A stretch of DNA of 64,000 bases from Amphiura filiformis (lineage: Eukaryota > Echinodermata > Ophiuroidea > Amphilepidida > Amphiuridae): the NCBI RefSeq assembly GCF_039555335.1, contig NC_092628.1:35672965-35736964 (forward strand). The letters are read 5' to 3'. Under the pieces are notes generated by a model. That model did not search any database. It saw only the letters and a program-made list of their open reading frames with translations, and was not told the origin of the DNA. Of this stretch, positions 1 through 12,111 are shown in pieces. Within the stretch, counting starts at the first letter, position 1. Every line of letters starts with the position of its first letter. Both the position numbers and the translations under genes were made by a program.

Positions 1-237
1 CACCAGAAATTTTCAAATTTCATAATGTGTAGCTTCGTCAGCATTGTTTGAATATCAAGTTTACGTTTAAAAACATCATTCCGCAACACAAAAGTATAAT
101 TTGTTACCACTGCAATTTTAAAATAAGGTTGTTTTTTATTGAAACTAGAATCCAAAACAAATTTATTCATCCCTATCCAATGAAACAAAAATGATTTTAA
201 AAAAATCTAATTTGCGGTGGTAACGACCAATTAAAGT
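1..237. other. AT-rich flank, no gene seen
   Basis: No supportable coding region. The half-motif CATCATTCCGCAAC occurs at about 74-87, which is one arm of the palindrome that follows. Confidence 0.5.
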
Positions 238-269
238 TGCATCATTCCGCAACGTTGCGGAATGATGCA
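238..269. repeat. Perfect 32-nt palindrome
   Basis: The sequence reads identically on both strands, centred at 253/254 with core CCGCAACGTTGCGG. One arm is repeated at about 74-87. Its role is unknown. It could be a paired binding site or the scar of a palindromic element. Confidence 0.9.
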
Positions 270-351
270 TAATTCATAATGTACCCGTTTGAAAAAAATT
301 ATACACAATTTTGGGTAAAAACTCTCTGAAATGCATTGCACAGAACTATCT

Positions 352-560
352 TTATGCACATATCAAATGCAACCCCGGCCCCTGGGGACCCGGGGATGGT
401 CCGGGACTTGCCATCATGTGACCCGGATTTGACTAAAATGTATCCCGGGGAGCCGGTGTTGGCGGGACTGGTATAAGACTTGACGTCGGCCAAAACCCCG
501 GGAAAGTGGGCCGGGACTTGACCCGAGCCGGGCCGGGATTATGTCGTAACTTACCCGGGG
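352..560. repeat. CCCGGG-rich repeat, left copy of a distant inverted pair
   Basis: About 50 bp at 354-404 is near-identical, in reverse complement, to 4190-4241. Beyond that both copies stay rich in CCCGGG and CCGGGAC words but diverge. It stands out from the AT-rich surroundings. It may be an interspersed repeat present in both orientations or the long termini of an element that held everything in between. Confidence 0.75.
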
Positions 561-1216
561 TTTTCCAACCAGTAAAATGGGCCGTGGTTTGCTATGTCCA
601 CATGTATGGGTCAGGGAATCCTATCACTTGGCCGTACTTGAGCCGTGGATGTATATTAATAATCCACTGAGTCGCTACATTAATGTTACTATTCATACAA
701 ATCCATTTCCAAATTTTGTCATAGTAGTTCATGTATCTGCTATTTAGCGGGGCACAGTGTCGACTTCCTATTCGATAAATATAAATTTAATACTCCGTTG
801 GTGAGCGACGGGCGACTGGTATTTCACCGAACGCAAGAAAAGGAGTTCTATCTGATTGGCTAGCAATCGATCGCTTAGGTCGCTTAGTAGTCAACTACAA
901 ACTCAAAACTGAGCATCGTATTCAATTCGATTGAAATCGATATTCTATTATTGCCGTAGATAAAGAGAGTGATAGTGTGTCAATAATGTACATTGTATTG
1001 CAGCTGGATTTTACATGCATTCTTTTATATAAATTTTTTCTCAAAGAGTTGAATATGATCAAAATTTTTACTCAGGATTTCAAATTTTTTACCCGCAAAT
1101 TGCAGTTAAACATATCCACAGCAAAATACCGGTCCTCACTAATTAGTGTATTTAATTTCCAGTTAGTGTATTTAAGATAAAACCTGACAACAAATAAAAT
1201 TTTCTTGCAATAGAAA
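561..1216. other. No recognisable feature
   Basis: AT-rich sequence. The short open frames lack similarity to anything I recognise and look like chance. Confidence 0.5.
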
Positions 1217-2650
1217 TATCATATGGGATACTGATGGTAGGCCCCAACCGCCACAACGTGGAGCTGCTACGCGTAGCTGACTTTTTGCTCCGTGGAGCCA
1301 AATTGACCAATCATGATCTGCGCCAATTTTTAGTGGCGCCAAAAGACAAAACTGAGAAAAAGGACGTAACTGGTCCAGTGTACTTGATTCCATGCCAGGG
1401 GCAGACTACAAGAGGCACCTGCAAAGAATCGTACATTGGAGAGACTGAACGTTCTCTCAAGACCAGATTTCTTGAACATAGACGTCCTAGCACAACTTCG
1501 TCTGAGGTTTCCAAACATATCCACATAGAGTCACCGGGCCATCACGTCGACCTGGACAAAGTCCAAATCTTGGATAGGGAACCTCGCTGGTTTGAGAGAG
1601 GAGTCAAGGAGGCCATCCACATCAGGGCCAACCAACCATCTCTGAACAAAGACGGAGGGCGCTACAAGTTACCAAGGTCTATGACCCGGTCATTACGTCA
1701 CACTTCAAGAGTGCACGATCGGGTCATTCCGCTGACGAAGGCTGTAGTACATGTAGCAACAGCTGAAAATTACGGAGGTAAATATTTTGTATTGAGATCA
1801 AGAGTTTAAATCTTTCTATATATGGATTACCAATACAGATGAACTTTCATGCTACAATCATGATCATGTTAGAGTTTTTCATTACTCGGAGGTAAAACTG
1901 ACTAATTAAGTACGACTTACTCATTACGTGAAGCTTAATTTATTCATTAAGAATTTGCCAGACGAAGCCACGTAGTTGCAAGATATCCTCGGTCACGAAA
2001 GTTATGATTCAAAAAGTAGTTTATGAAAAGTACGAACTGACTTATTATTAAGATGGACATGCACTCATAAGAAACTCATACAGTATTGTACATAACTATA
2101 TAGCTAGGCAGAGTGGTGGTAAACTATGCACACAGTTCTGCGATCTGCAGTGTATCGCCGGGAGCTAATTTGTATAACTTATGCGGTGTCCCTGTGAATT
2201 CGACCTTCAGCAAACTGCAAACCAGTTCGGATTTACTTTATATACTAGTAGTAGGCCATACATACTGTAGTTACTGTCCGTTTTCCTATACACAATACTC
2301 AGTGCGCTCACCATTGACGCGTGACCTCTACAAATAGTGTATGTTAGAAGTATAGGCCATTGCCTAGTTGACGTCACTGTGTAAAAAATAACCGCCAATA
2401 TTTAAAGTATTCTCTGAAATTCTAGAAAATATAGTTTTGTAACATGTCCTAAATTTTTAGCTAATTTAGGTGTTTGGAAATATTGGTACTTTAGTGTTTT
2501 AGGAAGGATATGTAAACGACAGATAACACCAAAAAATATGAAGAAATTATTTCTAAACCGTGTTAAGTCATTTAGCTCCGCGAAGCGAAAAGTAAGCTAC
2601 GCGTAGCAGCTCCACGTTGTGGCGGTTACGGCCAGCCATATATTGATCAT
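1217..2650. mobile_element. About 1.4-kb unit bounded by ~70-bp inverted repeats
   Basis: 1231-1303 and 2570-2642 are inverted copies that share the palindromic core GCTACGCGTAGC and the word CCGCCACAACGTGGAGC. Between them lie a Penelope-type endonuclease remnant and unrecognised AT-rich DNA. This fits a terminal-inverted-repeat element invaded by a retroelement, or a Penelope-like element with inverted flanking copies, which that group is known to produce. No clear target-site duplication was found. Confidence 0.6.
1309..1809 (+). pseudogene. Penelope-like element GIY-YIG endonuclease remnant
   Basis: The open frame reads through the C-terminal GIY-YIG endonuclease domain of Penelope-like retroelements. 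In order it shows DVTGPVYLIPCQ (the GIY half), a Cys-bearing insert, SYIGETERSLKTRFLEH (the YIG half with the conserved Arg), a His-containing segment, and WFERGVKEAIHI with the expected Glu, then PSLNKDGGRYKLP. In intact elements this domain nicks target DNA for reverse transcription. The reverse transcriptase that should precede it is absent, so this is a 5'-truncated copy. The first ATG at 1234 lies in the flanking inverted repeat and is not a native start. The domain itself has no internal stop, so decay is mainly truncation. Confidence 0.88.
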
Positions 2651-4039
2651 GCGAAAATCGTAAAACATAGAATAGAAACAGTGTGGCCGGCTCTCAAAAT
2701 CTCAAATTGTATGCTAGCCTGAGTCGCACGGGCTATCTCGAACAAATTCACCACGCGTAGTTGTTGAAAAACGTGAGGATTCATCGTACTATCACGGCAA
2801 TTTTTAACACGAAGATATAGGGATGATGACGGTGTGCGGGGCTCTAAAGTTAACATGTTTAACCAGACCACACTGGCTTCTTGACATGCACGTGCAAACG
2901 AGAGCCTGCTATACGCTTATTTATGCCAAATGTTTTAACCACCCGCCGAGAGTAAAGTTTTAAATTATTAGGCCTACACTCAAAAACAAAACTGACCGTG
3001 ATAATAAAAGAATCCATGGTACTTTTGTGACATCTGCGAGCGACTGCTACATGGCCACAATACTTAATAGAAGACTAGATACTATAGGTAGTGTACATGT
3101 TCTTTATAAACTCTCCAGCTGTATTTTTCTTCTTTAAAAAAAAAATTATAGGTGTATGATATAAAAATTAAATTCAATGTCTTGTGTTAATATACAGATC
3201 TCAAAACTATATTATATTTTCATGTTGGAGAGTTTAATAATATCATTAATCACAAATCGTTGAAAGGATGTTTTCAATATTATAATTATCATTACATGTA
3301 TAATTATTGAAGTTGCATTTTGGATTGACATAAAAAAATCATACATAGGCCTATGATATTATGTGCTTAAAATGTTCATGCAAAGATCGAACATTCGCCA
3401 CTCCCGTATAAAATCGTGGACAGATGTTTATGCAGTGATCTGTTTCTTTCATATCTTTGATGTTTTAATCATATAGACCTACATGTAGGCACGATATTCC
3501 TGGTTTATTCCGGCATTTCCGACCGCCATTCATGCCTCGTAATATATTTAAAACAAGCATGCATATTAAATATAGCACTTGATGGCACACAGGGATCCCC
3601 CTCTTGTCCCGTTCCCCTGCCACTGTAACGCATGAAAAATACACGAAATGACTAAGTGGGAAAGTCGGGTGACTGGGGTCCGACATTGATATATGTAACG
3701 TAAAATTCCTTCGACGGTGTGCTCGTCCGAAAAAGGGTCATTTGACATAATAGACGTTAGTCAGAAAGTGGAAACAGTAGGCCTATATCTGAGAATTACA
3801 CTGCTCTGCACTAGTGACGAGAATCTAGGTAGCCTAATTTTGTTATCGTTTTTAGATGTTCCGCAACAAGGTGAGTAACTGGCGTATCTGCCATGGAACA
3901 CACATGTTGGCCTATATTTGAAGCGTTTGAATCCTCCCAGCATGTCCAGTGCTCGGCAGTCCATTTAGCATGTTTAGTGAAGACATACCTGAATACCGAA
4001 TTTTGAGCCCGCGATAATAAAACCATATGTAGATCCAGG
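2651..4039. other. No recognisable feature
   Basis: AT-rich sequence with several TAGGCCTA-like words. The short minus-strand open frames show no family motifs. Confidence 0.5.
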
Positions 4040-4243
4040 CCTATATCCGATGCTCAGGGCCGGGAACTTGGGCAGAGGAATACCCGGGGTTTGCATCGGT
4101 TTGCATCGGATATTCGCACCGGGGGCCGGGAGTGGCTGAGAGTTTTGCCCGGGTGGGTCCGGGACTGGCCAGGTGTTTACCCGGGACCCGGCCATCCCCG
4201 GGTCCCCAGGGGCCGGGGATGCATTTGATATGTGCATTACAGT
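4040..4243. repeat. CCCGGG-rich repeat, right copy of the distant inverted pair
   Basis: Reverse-complement partner of 352-560. The best-matching block is 4190-4241, containing GGACCCGGGGATGG on the minus strand. The Pro/Gly-rich open frames here follow from base composition and are not treated as genes. Confidence 0.75.
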
Positions 4244-5484
4244 AATTGATGTTTCAGCATTGCCTGAACAATCAAACACATTTCTCTTGCATTTGATCAT
4301 CTTCTACTCTTCCCTAGAAAAAATCATTATAATACCAAATCTAAACACCATGCCATGGAATTCACCATATCACGTCCAAGCTCACATTGGGCGCCCCATT
4401 CCTTTTTTAAAGGAATTTTTATCCTGACCAGTCCTGTTCATATATTCCAAACACTTTACTGTTGACAATAGGTTCTCCATAAAAAGCAGTCATCACAGAT
4501 TTCTTTTAGAATACCCTACCACTGTAGATTTTCAATGGGGTCTTTTATCTTTTATGAACGACCCATACACATACACTGTGAATGTAAAAAATGGTAGGGT
4601 ATTCTAACAGATAGCCGTCATCACTGACATGATAATGTCAACAAATTAGTTGAATAAACAATACATGTTAATTACTCAAGTCAGATTCTCCTGTGTAATG
4701 GTATTGGTGACCCAGTATCAGACATGACAGCATGACTGTATTAGTGTATTGTGACTGTTTACTCAGTGTTTACTCAGTGCTTAGCTCGCAGGGAGCTTTC
4801 AGTACTTTTGAAACTAATTAACTTAATTTGACCCCTTTTACGTAAACAAAAATAAAATTCGACATTTTATTGAAGTGTGCACAACTTTGTTCTTCGCATC
4901 GCAAAAGTCTGTTTTCTGAAAAAATGTAAACTGTAAAAGTTTTTAGCCTTACCAATTCGCCAAACTCAGTAATTTATTATAGATTGACAGTATTATTAGA
5001 ATCAAACACTTTTTTGCTAATTAGTGTAATCAATTAATTAAAGTCATCATTGGAAGTTGCCAAGTTGCTGCATGGGCTATAGCGACGTCAAGAAATTATC
5101 GAAAATGGCCACCCCCATACTGGGAAATTTAAAGATATTTTCATTTTATTTGTTTATAACGGAGAGGTTTTTTGTACTTTAAACGAACCAGGTATGTTTA
5201 TTAATTCATAAACAATGATAATATTGCAAAACATTATCATGACTGGCTGATCCCTTTAACATTACATAAAAATTTAATTTTAATTTAAAAATTCAATTTA
5301 TCAACTTACTGTACACAATCATGTTGAGAGATCTGGATTGATACTACACACAGAGACTTCTGTCCATAAATAACAAAATGTGAACCAAAACCTGTTGAGG
5401 TGACCACATAAAGAGTTATTTGGATTTTAACAATATTAGGGTCGATTTATACTCAATCCATAAGTCAAATATTTAGAGAATAAA
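4244..5484. other. Non-coding stretch with a small hairpin
   Basis: A 15-bp inverted pair, TAGAATACCCTACCA and its complement, lies at 4507-4521 and 4592-4606, possibly a tiny foldback. Otherwise nothing is recognised. Confidence 0.5.
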
Positions 5485-5597
5485 AGATAGATTTTTGTCC
5501 TTTGCCTATCCAATATCGTGTTTGATGATAAAAAAACAATGGCCAGCCCATCCGTTATGATATGATATTGGATAGGCAAAAGACAAAATCCTATCTT
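5485..5597. repeat. Foldback, 34-bp arms
   Basis: 5485-5518 and 5564-5597 are near-complementary, sharing TTGCCTATCCAATATC, around a 45-nt spacer. Likely a short palindromic MITE remnant. Confidence 0.8.
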
Positions 5598-6974
5598 ACA
5601 AAATGATTGATAGTAATTGCTGATAAAAGTGGCACCCCTGGAGTACGGGAGTTAAATGCATCAAACTCACTCTGCGCTTGCTATCACAACATATTTTTCC
5701 ACTGTTAAACTTAAAGCCTAAAACTGCAATGTCACATCACCAACATCAGCAATCTAGACAAACAAGCCAGCTAGGACCTTGCAAACAACATAAATAAATT
5801 TGATTTGGTCATATACAAATGGGTGCATTTTAATTTAAAATCTTTTGAACTGAACGATTTAATTCACTCATTCCTATAACCCAATCATTAACTTTAAACC
5901 AAATTTCAACCATAAAACAAGTCTGAAAAATAAATCTGATGTACCATAAGCCTTTTTGAAGAATGGTAGACACAGTAGGAGGGCAAAGTTAGGAAAGCCT
6001 TTTGAATTTCCTAGGATATTATAATGGTCCATTTTAAGCTGAAATAACAAGGTAAAGTGAAATTAACCTACTTTTGGCCATTTAACATGGAGTTATATGT
6101 GGGACTTAAAGTCATGTACAAACTCAACAAATTTGGCTGATTCCATTTAGGTGCAAGTTGGGACACATTAACCAATTTCATAAAGGATCATATATTATGT
6201 ATTTTAAAAACACAAAAATGACAGTTTTTGACAGAACAGATGTTTCAGGGACACCCTGAGCTACCCTGTAACCCAAATCAAATCCTCAACCTTAAATATT
6301 ATTGCCCCAAGTAAAACTTGTGCAAAAAAAGATTGTGCAATTTACCTCTGAATTTGTGTGCAAATTATTTTTTGATATAAACATATCCTTACCTTTGCAT
6401 ATTCCATGTATAACAGCCAAATTCAAGACATCCTTTTGACAAATAAGCTTTCCATGTGTAACCTGGTAGACTTTTAGAAATGGTCCTTCACCTGAATAAA
6501 AATAACCACATTTTACACTTATTTATTGGTCCAATGTGGATACATGGGTGATTGAACAAGTGAGTGTCAAGTTGACTTAATTGATCCACACCCATCCCTT
6601 TTTAAAAGCAGGGGTTCTGAACTGGGGGCTGAATATTAAAACAGACAAATTTGCAGGGGGTGCAGTGCAGGGGGTACAGACACACCCCTTGCCAAATTTG
6701 CAAAAGTGTACAAAATGTCCCAAAATTGACGGGTTTTTGTCCAATTTTGGAAAGAAAAATCCACTTTTCACAACCCCGGAAAAACCTTTTCAAAATCCGC
6801 ATCCTCCCCCAAAAAGCCATGCATACAGGCCTGGAACCAAGCTCCACTAGGTACACGTTTTGAAGGGGGCGACATGCTCTCTAGTATATTTTTCATGTTC
6901 GTACTTATATTTTTCATAATAGATTTTTGTGTATAAATTATGGCAATATAGCCAATATCGAAAGCAAAACAGAA
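5598..6974. other. Non-coding, no gene
   Basis: AT-rich to about 6560. 6577-6850 has Gly/Pro-rich overlapping open frames on both strands caused by G- and C-runs. No family motif is visible. Confidence 0.45.
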
Positions 6975-7575
6975 ATGCCCTGACGATAATGCTGCAAATG
7001 GCCGTACATTGAACGGAAAATTCGTTTTTCCAAGCTTTGTTTTTAACTCTTTTTCGTACCGATTCAGAAAAAAAAAGCAAACAAAATATATTTCCCCTCG
7101 CAATATGTACATTTCCAATGAATGTAAAAAAAGTTTGGGTTAAAAATGGAAAGGGAAATAAAAAACTACCACTACCGGGTATTGAACCGGGTACCTGTTG
7201 CACAAAAACAAAGCACGCTAACTGACTGTGCCACGCAGCCAACTTATCGTATTGGAAATTTTAGGGCTTTATAGTACCATCGTAGAGCTGGAGTCTCCTC
7301 AGCAGTTAGTGTGGTTTGCTTCCTTTCACACAATGTGAATGATGCGAAACCAAACCATCTGTTAAGGAGACTGATGATTTATTGTGATTTCATTAAACTC
7401 CCTGCCCAGAAAACCGAAAGTGATAGCCGCTGTTTTTGCATGAATTCTCCAGAAATACATCAAACTTCAGGATAGTAATGAGAAAAATATAATCTATTAT
7501 GTGATACCAAAACCTCATCAACACTGAAAAAATGGGGGGTGTGGGTGTTGTCAATTGGGTTATTGACCTTTAATT
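6975..7575 (-). repeat. 600-bp repeat with internal tRNA-derived module, copy 1
   Basis: This block aligns over its whole length with 16866-17462. Shared landmarks include AACAAAATATATTTCCCC, CAATATGTACATTTC, AGTTTGGGTTAAAAATGGA, GGAGACTGATGATT, CCCTGCCCAGAAA and ATACCAAAACCTCATCAA. Homology continues on both sides of the tRNA-like core, so this is not a simple head-tail SINE. The orientation given is that of the tRNA-like module. Confidence 0.85.
7169..7240 (-). ncRNA. tRNA-derived Pol III promoter module
   Basis: On the minus strand it has an A-box-like segment at 7214-7233 (TGGCACAGTCAGTTAGCGTG) and a perfect B box GGTTCAATACC at 7178-7188. The 5' and 3' ends do not form an acceptor stem and the T stem has a C:C mismatch. 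I therefore read it as a tRNA-derived transcription module, not a functional tRNA. Pol III activity is inference. Confidence 0.75.
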
Positions 7576-8310
7576 TATGAAAACAGATAATTTGTTTAAA
7601 TGTGATTTTATTTCTTTCTATCCACTGCATTAATCTGGTTTTTGATTTACTTTGCAATTTAAATGCTACTTACTCAGGACAGTGATTTTTTCCAAGATAT
7701 AAGTCTTATCTAAGGAGATATTTAATGGTAATGTTAGTATTTTTTTTCAATTTTCTTGACTTTTCTAGAAACACTAAATTACCTAAATTCTAGAATTTGT
7801 TAGGTCCAATTTCAACAAACAAGGTGTCATATGAAAGGTAATCAAATTCAGAAAATCTCTCCAGCTTTTTTTAAATTAAGTGTTTTTTTTTCAAGTTATA
7901 GGTGTTTCTAAATTTCCCTAAAATAACAAATTCAAAAATTGTTTTTCTACAAAATTAAACACTTTATCAAAAAAAACTGGTGATTGAATTTAGATATTTA
8001 AGCTTTAATACACCATCCCTGAAACTTTGAAACCATAGCACACTCCGTGTAGGATAAAAAAATTAAAATGTGCAAAAATTTAGGTAATTTAAAAAAAATA
8101 AAGAAGTACATTAGAAATGTTAGAATTTGTATGAAACTCTAACAGTAGATGAAGTAAAGACTTATCTTTATTTTGTTCAAAGTGTTAAATTAATACTCAA
8201 TTCTGATTTGCTACTGTGGCTATTTTGCTGCAAGCCTGATTAGCCGTTCATACTACCTTAAGGTGGCCCACACACAAAGGTGTGCTGTAAATAACAAAGG
8301 TTAATAAAAT
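7576..8310. other. No recognisable feature
   Basis: AT-rich, with A- and T-runs. Nothing supportable. Confidence 0.5.
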
Positions 8311-8743
8311 GCAAATAATATGCAATATGCAATAAGCTCATTAATATTCAGAAATATGCAAATAACATGACACGAAACTATGCAGCACATCGGGCTACAC
8401 ACTGGCTATCCAGGCTTGTGCATTTGTATGAGCTTGGAACGGTTCATGGTTTTCCATGGATTAGCATGTGTTCCTCACGGACCAACCTGGGTAAACAAAC
8501 AAACAAACAAACAAACCATATACTATCACAATACCAAGTTTGAAGTTGATCAGTTATTGCATTTAAGCTGCACAGTGGATTAATGAAAATGTAGGGAAAA
8601 TATGCAAATAAGCTTATTAATATTCATAAATATGCAAATAACATGACATAAAACTATACAGCACATCAGGCCACCATATCCTATTATCATACAAAGTTTG
8701 AAGTTGATCGGTTATTGCGTTAGAGCTGCACAGTGGATTGATG
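8311..8743. repeat. Diverged tandem duplication
   Basis: About 8311-8583 is repeated, with an internal deletion, at about 8598-8743. Shared words are ATATGCAAATAACATGACA, CAGCACATC and AAGTTTGAAGTTGATC. A short AAAC microsatellite lies at 8492-8516 in the first unit. The flanking GGACGGCCAGCC sequence suggests an old interspersed repeat. Confidence 0.75.
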
Positions 8744-9653
8744 AATTTGCTTCCGCCCGGACGGCCAGCCAACCAGCAAAACAAACAACAAACAAGGCAA
8801 CCATCTGGATGATAACATAAGCCCCACATGTGTGGGGGCCAAATATGAAACCACAAGAAATGAATTCTACAGGACACCTACAGGATATTACACCTCTTTT
8901 TTCTCTGCAGTACTTTGTGTGCCGTTTGAAATGCACTTGCCGATTGGTCTGCGGGGCACCTGCGGAAACCCCTGTTTTAAAACTGTTACAGTTACAGTGA
9001 AATTTGAGTTAATATAGATAAACAACAAGGTGGTTCTTGAACCACACACATCTCCTGCTTTTGCCTTCAGGTTACTTGTATTAGCCATTAAACTTTTGAA
9101 GATAGAAGGAATGATCTTTGGTGGCTACATGTATGTTAATGAAACATGTAGTTCTTTATTACTGTTCATTATACTCATGAACTGTTCCAATATTGCTTTA
9201 ATATGAAGCAAAAAGTGACCTCTAAAAGGATATGACTGGAATTTATGAAGCAGTTTATTCTTACCTGATAGCAAATATTCCCCATAGAATGTGAGTGATG
9301 TGATTGGAACTGTTACAGAATTGGTTTCAATCACTGGATCAGAAGCCATGTAGCCTGTATGCTATAATAAAGAGTTGAAAATCAGAGCACAATCATAATT
9401 AGCTGTAATAAATTAGTCACATGTATACGTGTACGGCCATTCTTCGGTCACATGTGTGAACATGATCTTAACCTTCATAAACATTTAAAAGGTCAGAAAT
9501 TGTGATTTTAGGGGGGTAAAACTTGCATTTTGTCAAATGGCATGCAATATTGCGCAATTTCAGCGATGGGGAATTCCACACGCAAGTGCACAACCTATTT
9601 GTTCTCATTTTCATAAAAATGACTACCAAATTGGTTTATTGCCATTTCCAAGC
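8744..9653. other. No recognisable feature
   Basis: Short open frames on both strands lack motifs. Nothing supportable. Confidence 0.45.
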
Positions 9654-9966
9654 CATTTGCAGACCTGCCAGCCTGCAGAAGTCAGAATGAGGGACATTCA
9701 GACCAAAACTTTGTACATGTACACAAACCAGGTATCGACAAATTCAAAGACTTGAGGTGTGCAATACTTTCAGAATTCAGAGAAGGTTTTGCAGGTCTGA
9801 ATTTATCACAATAGACTAAGAGAATGTTATAGCAAATTTTAAAGTGACATTTTCGTCATTTTTTTCTGTTCTTTCATTTAAATTTGCATTTTCAGAAAAC
9901 AGGACATGTCCCTCATTTTCACTATGGTAAACCCCAAATGAGGGACAGTTGGCAGGTCTGCATTTT
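9654..9966. repeat. MITE-like element with GCAGACCTGCCA termini
   Basis: Left end TTGCAGACCTGCCAGC and right end GTTGGCAGGTCTGCA are inverted. A second inverted word, ATGAGGGACA / TGTCCCTCAT, lies inside each end. About 310 bp, no coding capacity. Superfamily unassigned. Confidence 0.65.
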
Positions 9967-11314
9967 GCAGATCAATCCCTTTAGACTACCCCACCCAACC
10001 TTTGTTGGGTCACCACAGGAACATGATAAGGGCTATGGACCATGAATTGATTGTGCATCATTGATTATCATTTGAGTGAAATTAAAAATATTTTGAAAGG
10101 GTAGTGCAGGAAATTTGTTGAATTGACATGGAATGACGCAGTTGCAGGTCTTTTTAATATAGACACCAGTGACAGGTAGCTGGGCCATCTGAAATTACTG
10201 GGTTGCATTTACAATCTGACATTTTCTTAATACTGTAATTTGAGTCAAAGCGTCATGTGTCGAAAACTCGGGGCAAAATAGAATTTCATCTTCAGCAGCA
10301 CGACCTTGATATCCATCGTTTCTATTCACATGTCTGCATGCTCATTCAAGTGATTGAGGTTTGGATGCATATCTCATGAATGTGCACCAATTCTTTTAGA
10401 AATAAAACTGCCCCTGTTTTTGATGTATGTTATAAAGTACCTGATTGGTTGTAGACAATTAATGTAGCGAGTGCTAAAAACTCCGTAACTGCGCATAAAC
10501 CAATAAAAAGACAATTTAATAAACATAAGTTCAAACAAATTTAAAGATCTGGCAGCCTCTTTTGGATTGCCTCATCGTTTAAAGCCATATTATAACATTT
10601 GCTGAGGAAGCGCCCTCACTGAATTTTTAAAATTCCTTTTTACACGATTAAATTGTACTTTATTAAACCAATATACCCTGCAAAAATCAAGACTCTAAGT
10701 GCTGTAGTTTTGTCAAAATCCGTGATTTTGAATTAAAGGCTGATTCAGCCCTTTATTATTACGATGGAATTATTAGTCGAATGCAAACACGATGTTCATA
10801 ACACACAGTACGTCACGGCGTGCGGGAAGGTGATATACACAACAAAGGGTCGTACCACAACATGACCGAAGGAGTGGTACGTATTGGCATATATGTGCGC
10901 TGGTAGTAAATTCAATTTTCTTTGCTTTGCCGTAGTTGTTCGGCTTAAAAATAAAAGGGGATATATCTGACAGTAAAAGCTAACATTTTATGGCAAAGAA
11001 ATGCTAATCTATTTTGTTTGAAAATGTTATAATATTGCTTTAAGTAAGCGGTTTGTGACAGAATTGGTGGCAGCAATGGCATGGGGGGAAGAGGCTGGTA
11101 AGGCGCCAGGACGCACCCTAAGAGGGGGGCATTGTCACAGAGGTATTTGTGCGTTACTGTTATAGACTTGACGCGGATGTCCTCCTTTTCGCCTTTTAAT
11201 CCCAAGATCGTGGATTTGATTCCCAGCAGAAACCGAAGTGGCTCGTGAAGGCCTGTTAACTAAGGTCTTTCCCAAGTTCACAGTGATGATGATTGTGCCA
11301 AACTGCATGAGGAT
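9967..11314. other. No recognisable feature
   Basis: Non-coding. A few CG-bearing words at 10800-10880 and G-rich runs near 11080-11130 are the only contrasts. Confidence 0.45.
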
Positions 11315-11470
11315 TTGGACAAGCTGGGAAATTGTTTCACCCAAAGGGTCGTAAATGCTTGGAATAGATTGCCAGCAAACGTAGTGCATGTTAAGTCTAC
11401 CAACTGCTTTAAAAATGGCATTGACTCCTTCCCAGAAAACCACAGTAACAAGTACGAATACGGGGGGGGC
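11315..11470 (+). pseudogene. LINE ORF2 C-terminal tail fragment
   Basis: The frame encodes FTQRVVNAWNRLPANVV followed by KSTNCFKNGIDSF. This matches the W-N-x-L-P ... FK-x-x-(L/I)-D pattern that ends the reverse-transcriptase ORF of many CR1/Jockey-type non-LTR elements. No RT catalytic region precedes it, so it is a strongly 5'-truncated copy. The product would not be functional. Confidence 0.75.
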
Positions 11471-11728
11471 ACCACCCTGGAGCAATTTACTTGCGGGGGG
11501 GGGGGTGATTTTGTGAAAAGTAGGGGGTTTACAACCCCCAAGCTAGCTAGGTACTGTTTTTATATCCGTTCTTTCTTCTTTCTCTCTTTCTGTAAATAAA
11601 TTCAAAATGCTTCTTCTGCCACAACCAACATCATACATTACAATCTTACAATTGCATTATCTGGATATCTGTAACGGGCATGGGGTTAAAACACGGTGAC
11701 AACAAATCTCATGACCAGGGGAACATTA
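11471..11728. other. LINE 3' flank, no gene
   Basis: Contains two G-runs (11461-11469 and 11496-11505). Otherwise plain sequence. Confidence 0.4.
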
Positions 11729-12111
11729 GTCCAAAACAGAAATGTTTTGTAGACTCATAACCGGAGCGATCTTACCTTTCCGATGTTGATTAAGATACTT
11801 CTTGCATCGATCCCGAGATGCGGAAAAACCAATAGTCATTTTGTCCCACATAAATGAATAAATAACAAAAAACCCCCGATCCCCCGGTGGACTCACCCAA
11901 AAGGTGACGTCACACCAGATGATCGTCCCTTATCCGACTTGGGATCCCCTACCGGACCAAACTTGTAGGGGTGGCGGGGTCGGGAATAATCAACATCGGA
12001 AAGGTATGATCGCTCCGGTTATGAGTCTACATAACATTTCTGTTTTGGACTAGACTCGGTACACCGGACGATCTTACCGCTTCCGATGTTGATTAAGATA
12101 CTTCTTGCATC
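11729..12111. repeat. Inverted plus direct repeat cluster at the DIRS 3' side
   Basis: 11729-11791 and 11988-12050 are 63-nt inverted arms with two mismatches. Part of the left arm, extended (GATGTTGATTAAGATACTTC), is repeated in direct orientation at about 12070-12111. It lies just downstream, on the minus strand, of a DIRS recombinase remnant. DIRS elements carry inverted termini and an internal complementary region, so this may be that structure. That assignment is inference. Confidence 0.7.

Noticed and set aside
4173..4427. Gly/Pro-rich frames at both CCCGGG-rich repeats
   Set aside because: The shared peptide comes from the inverted repeat and is GC-driven, with no independent evidence of coding.
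5105..5170. Short frame starting ATGGCCACCCCC as a first exon
   Set aside because: It runs into a stop within about 25 codons and no convincing donor lies in between.
7169..7240. Functional tRNA gene
   Set aside because: A and B boxes are good, but the acceptor stem does not pair and a T-stem mismatch is shared with the second copy, so it is tRNA-derived.
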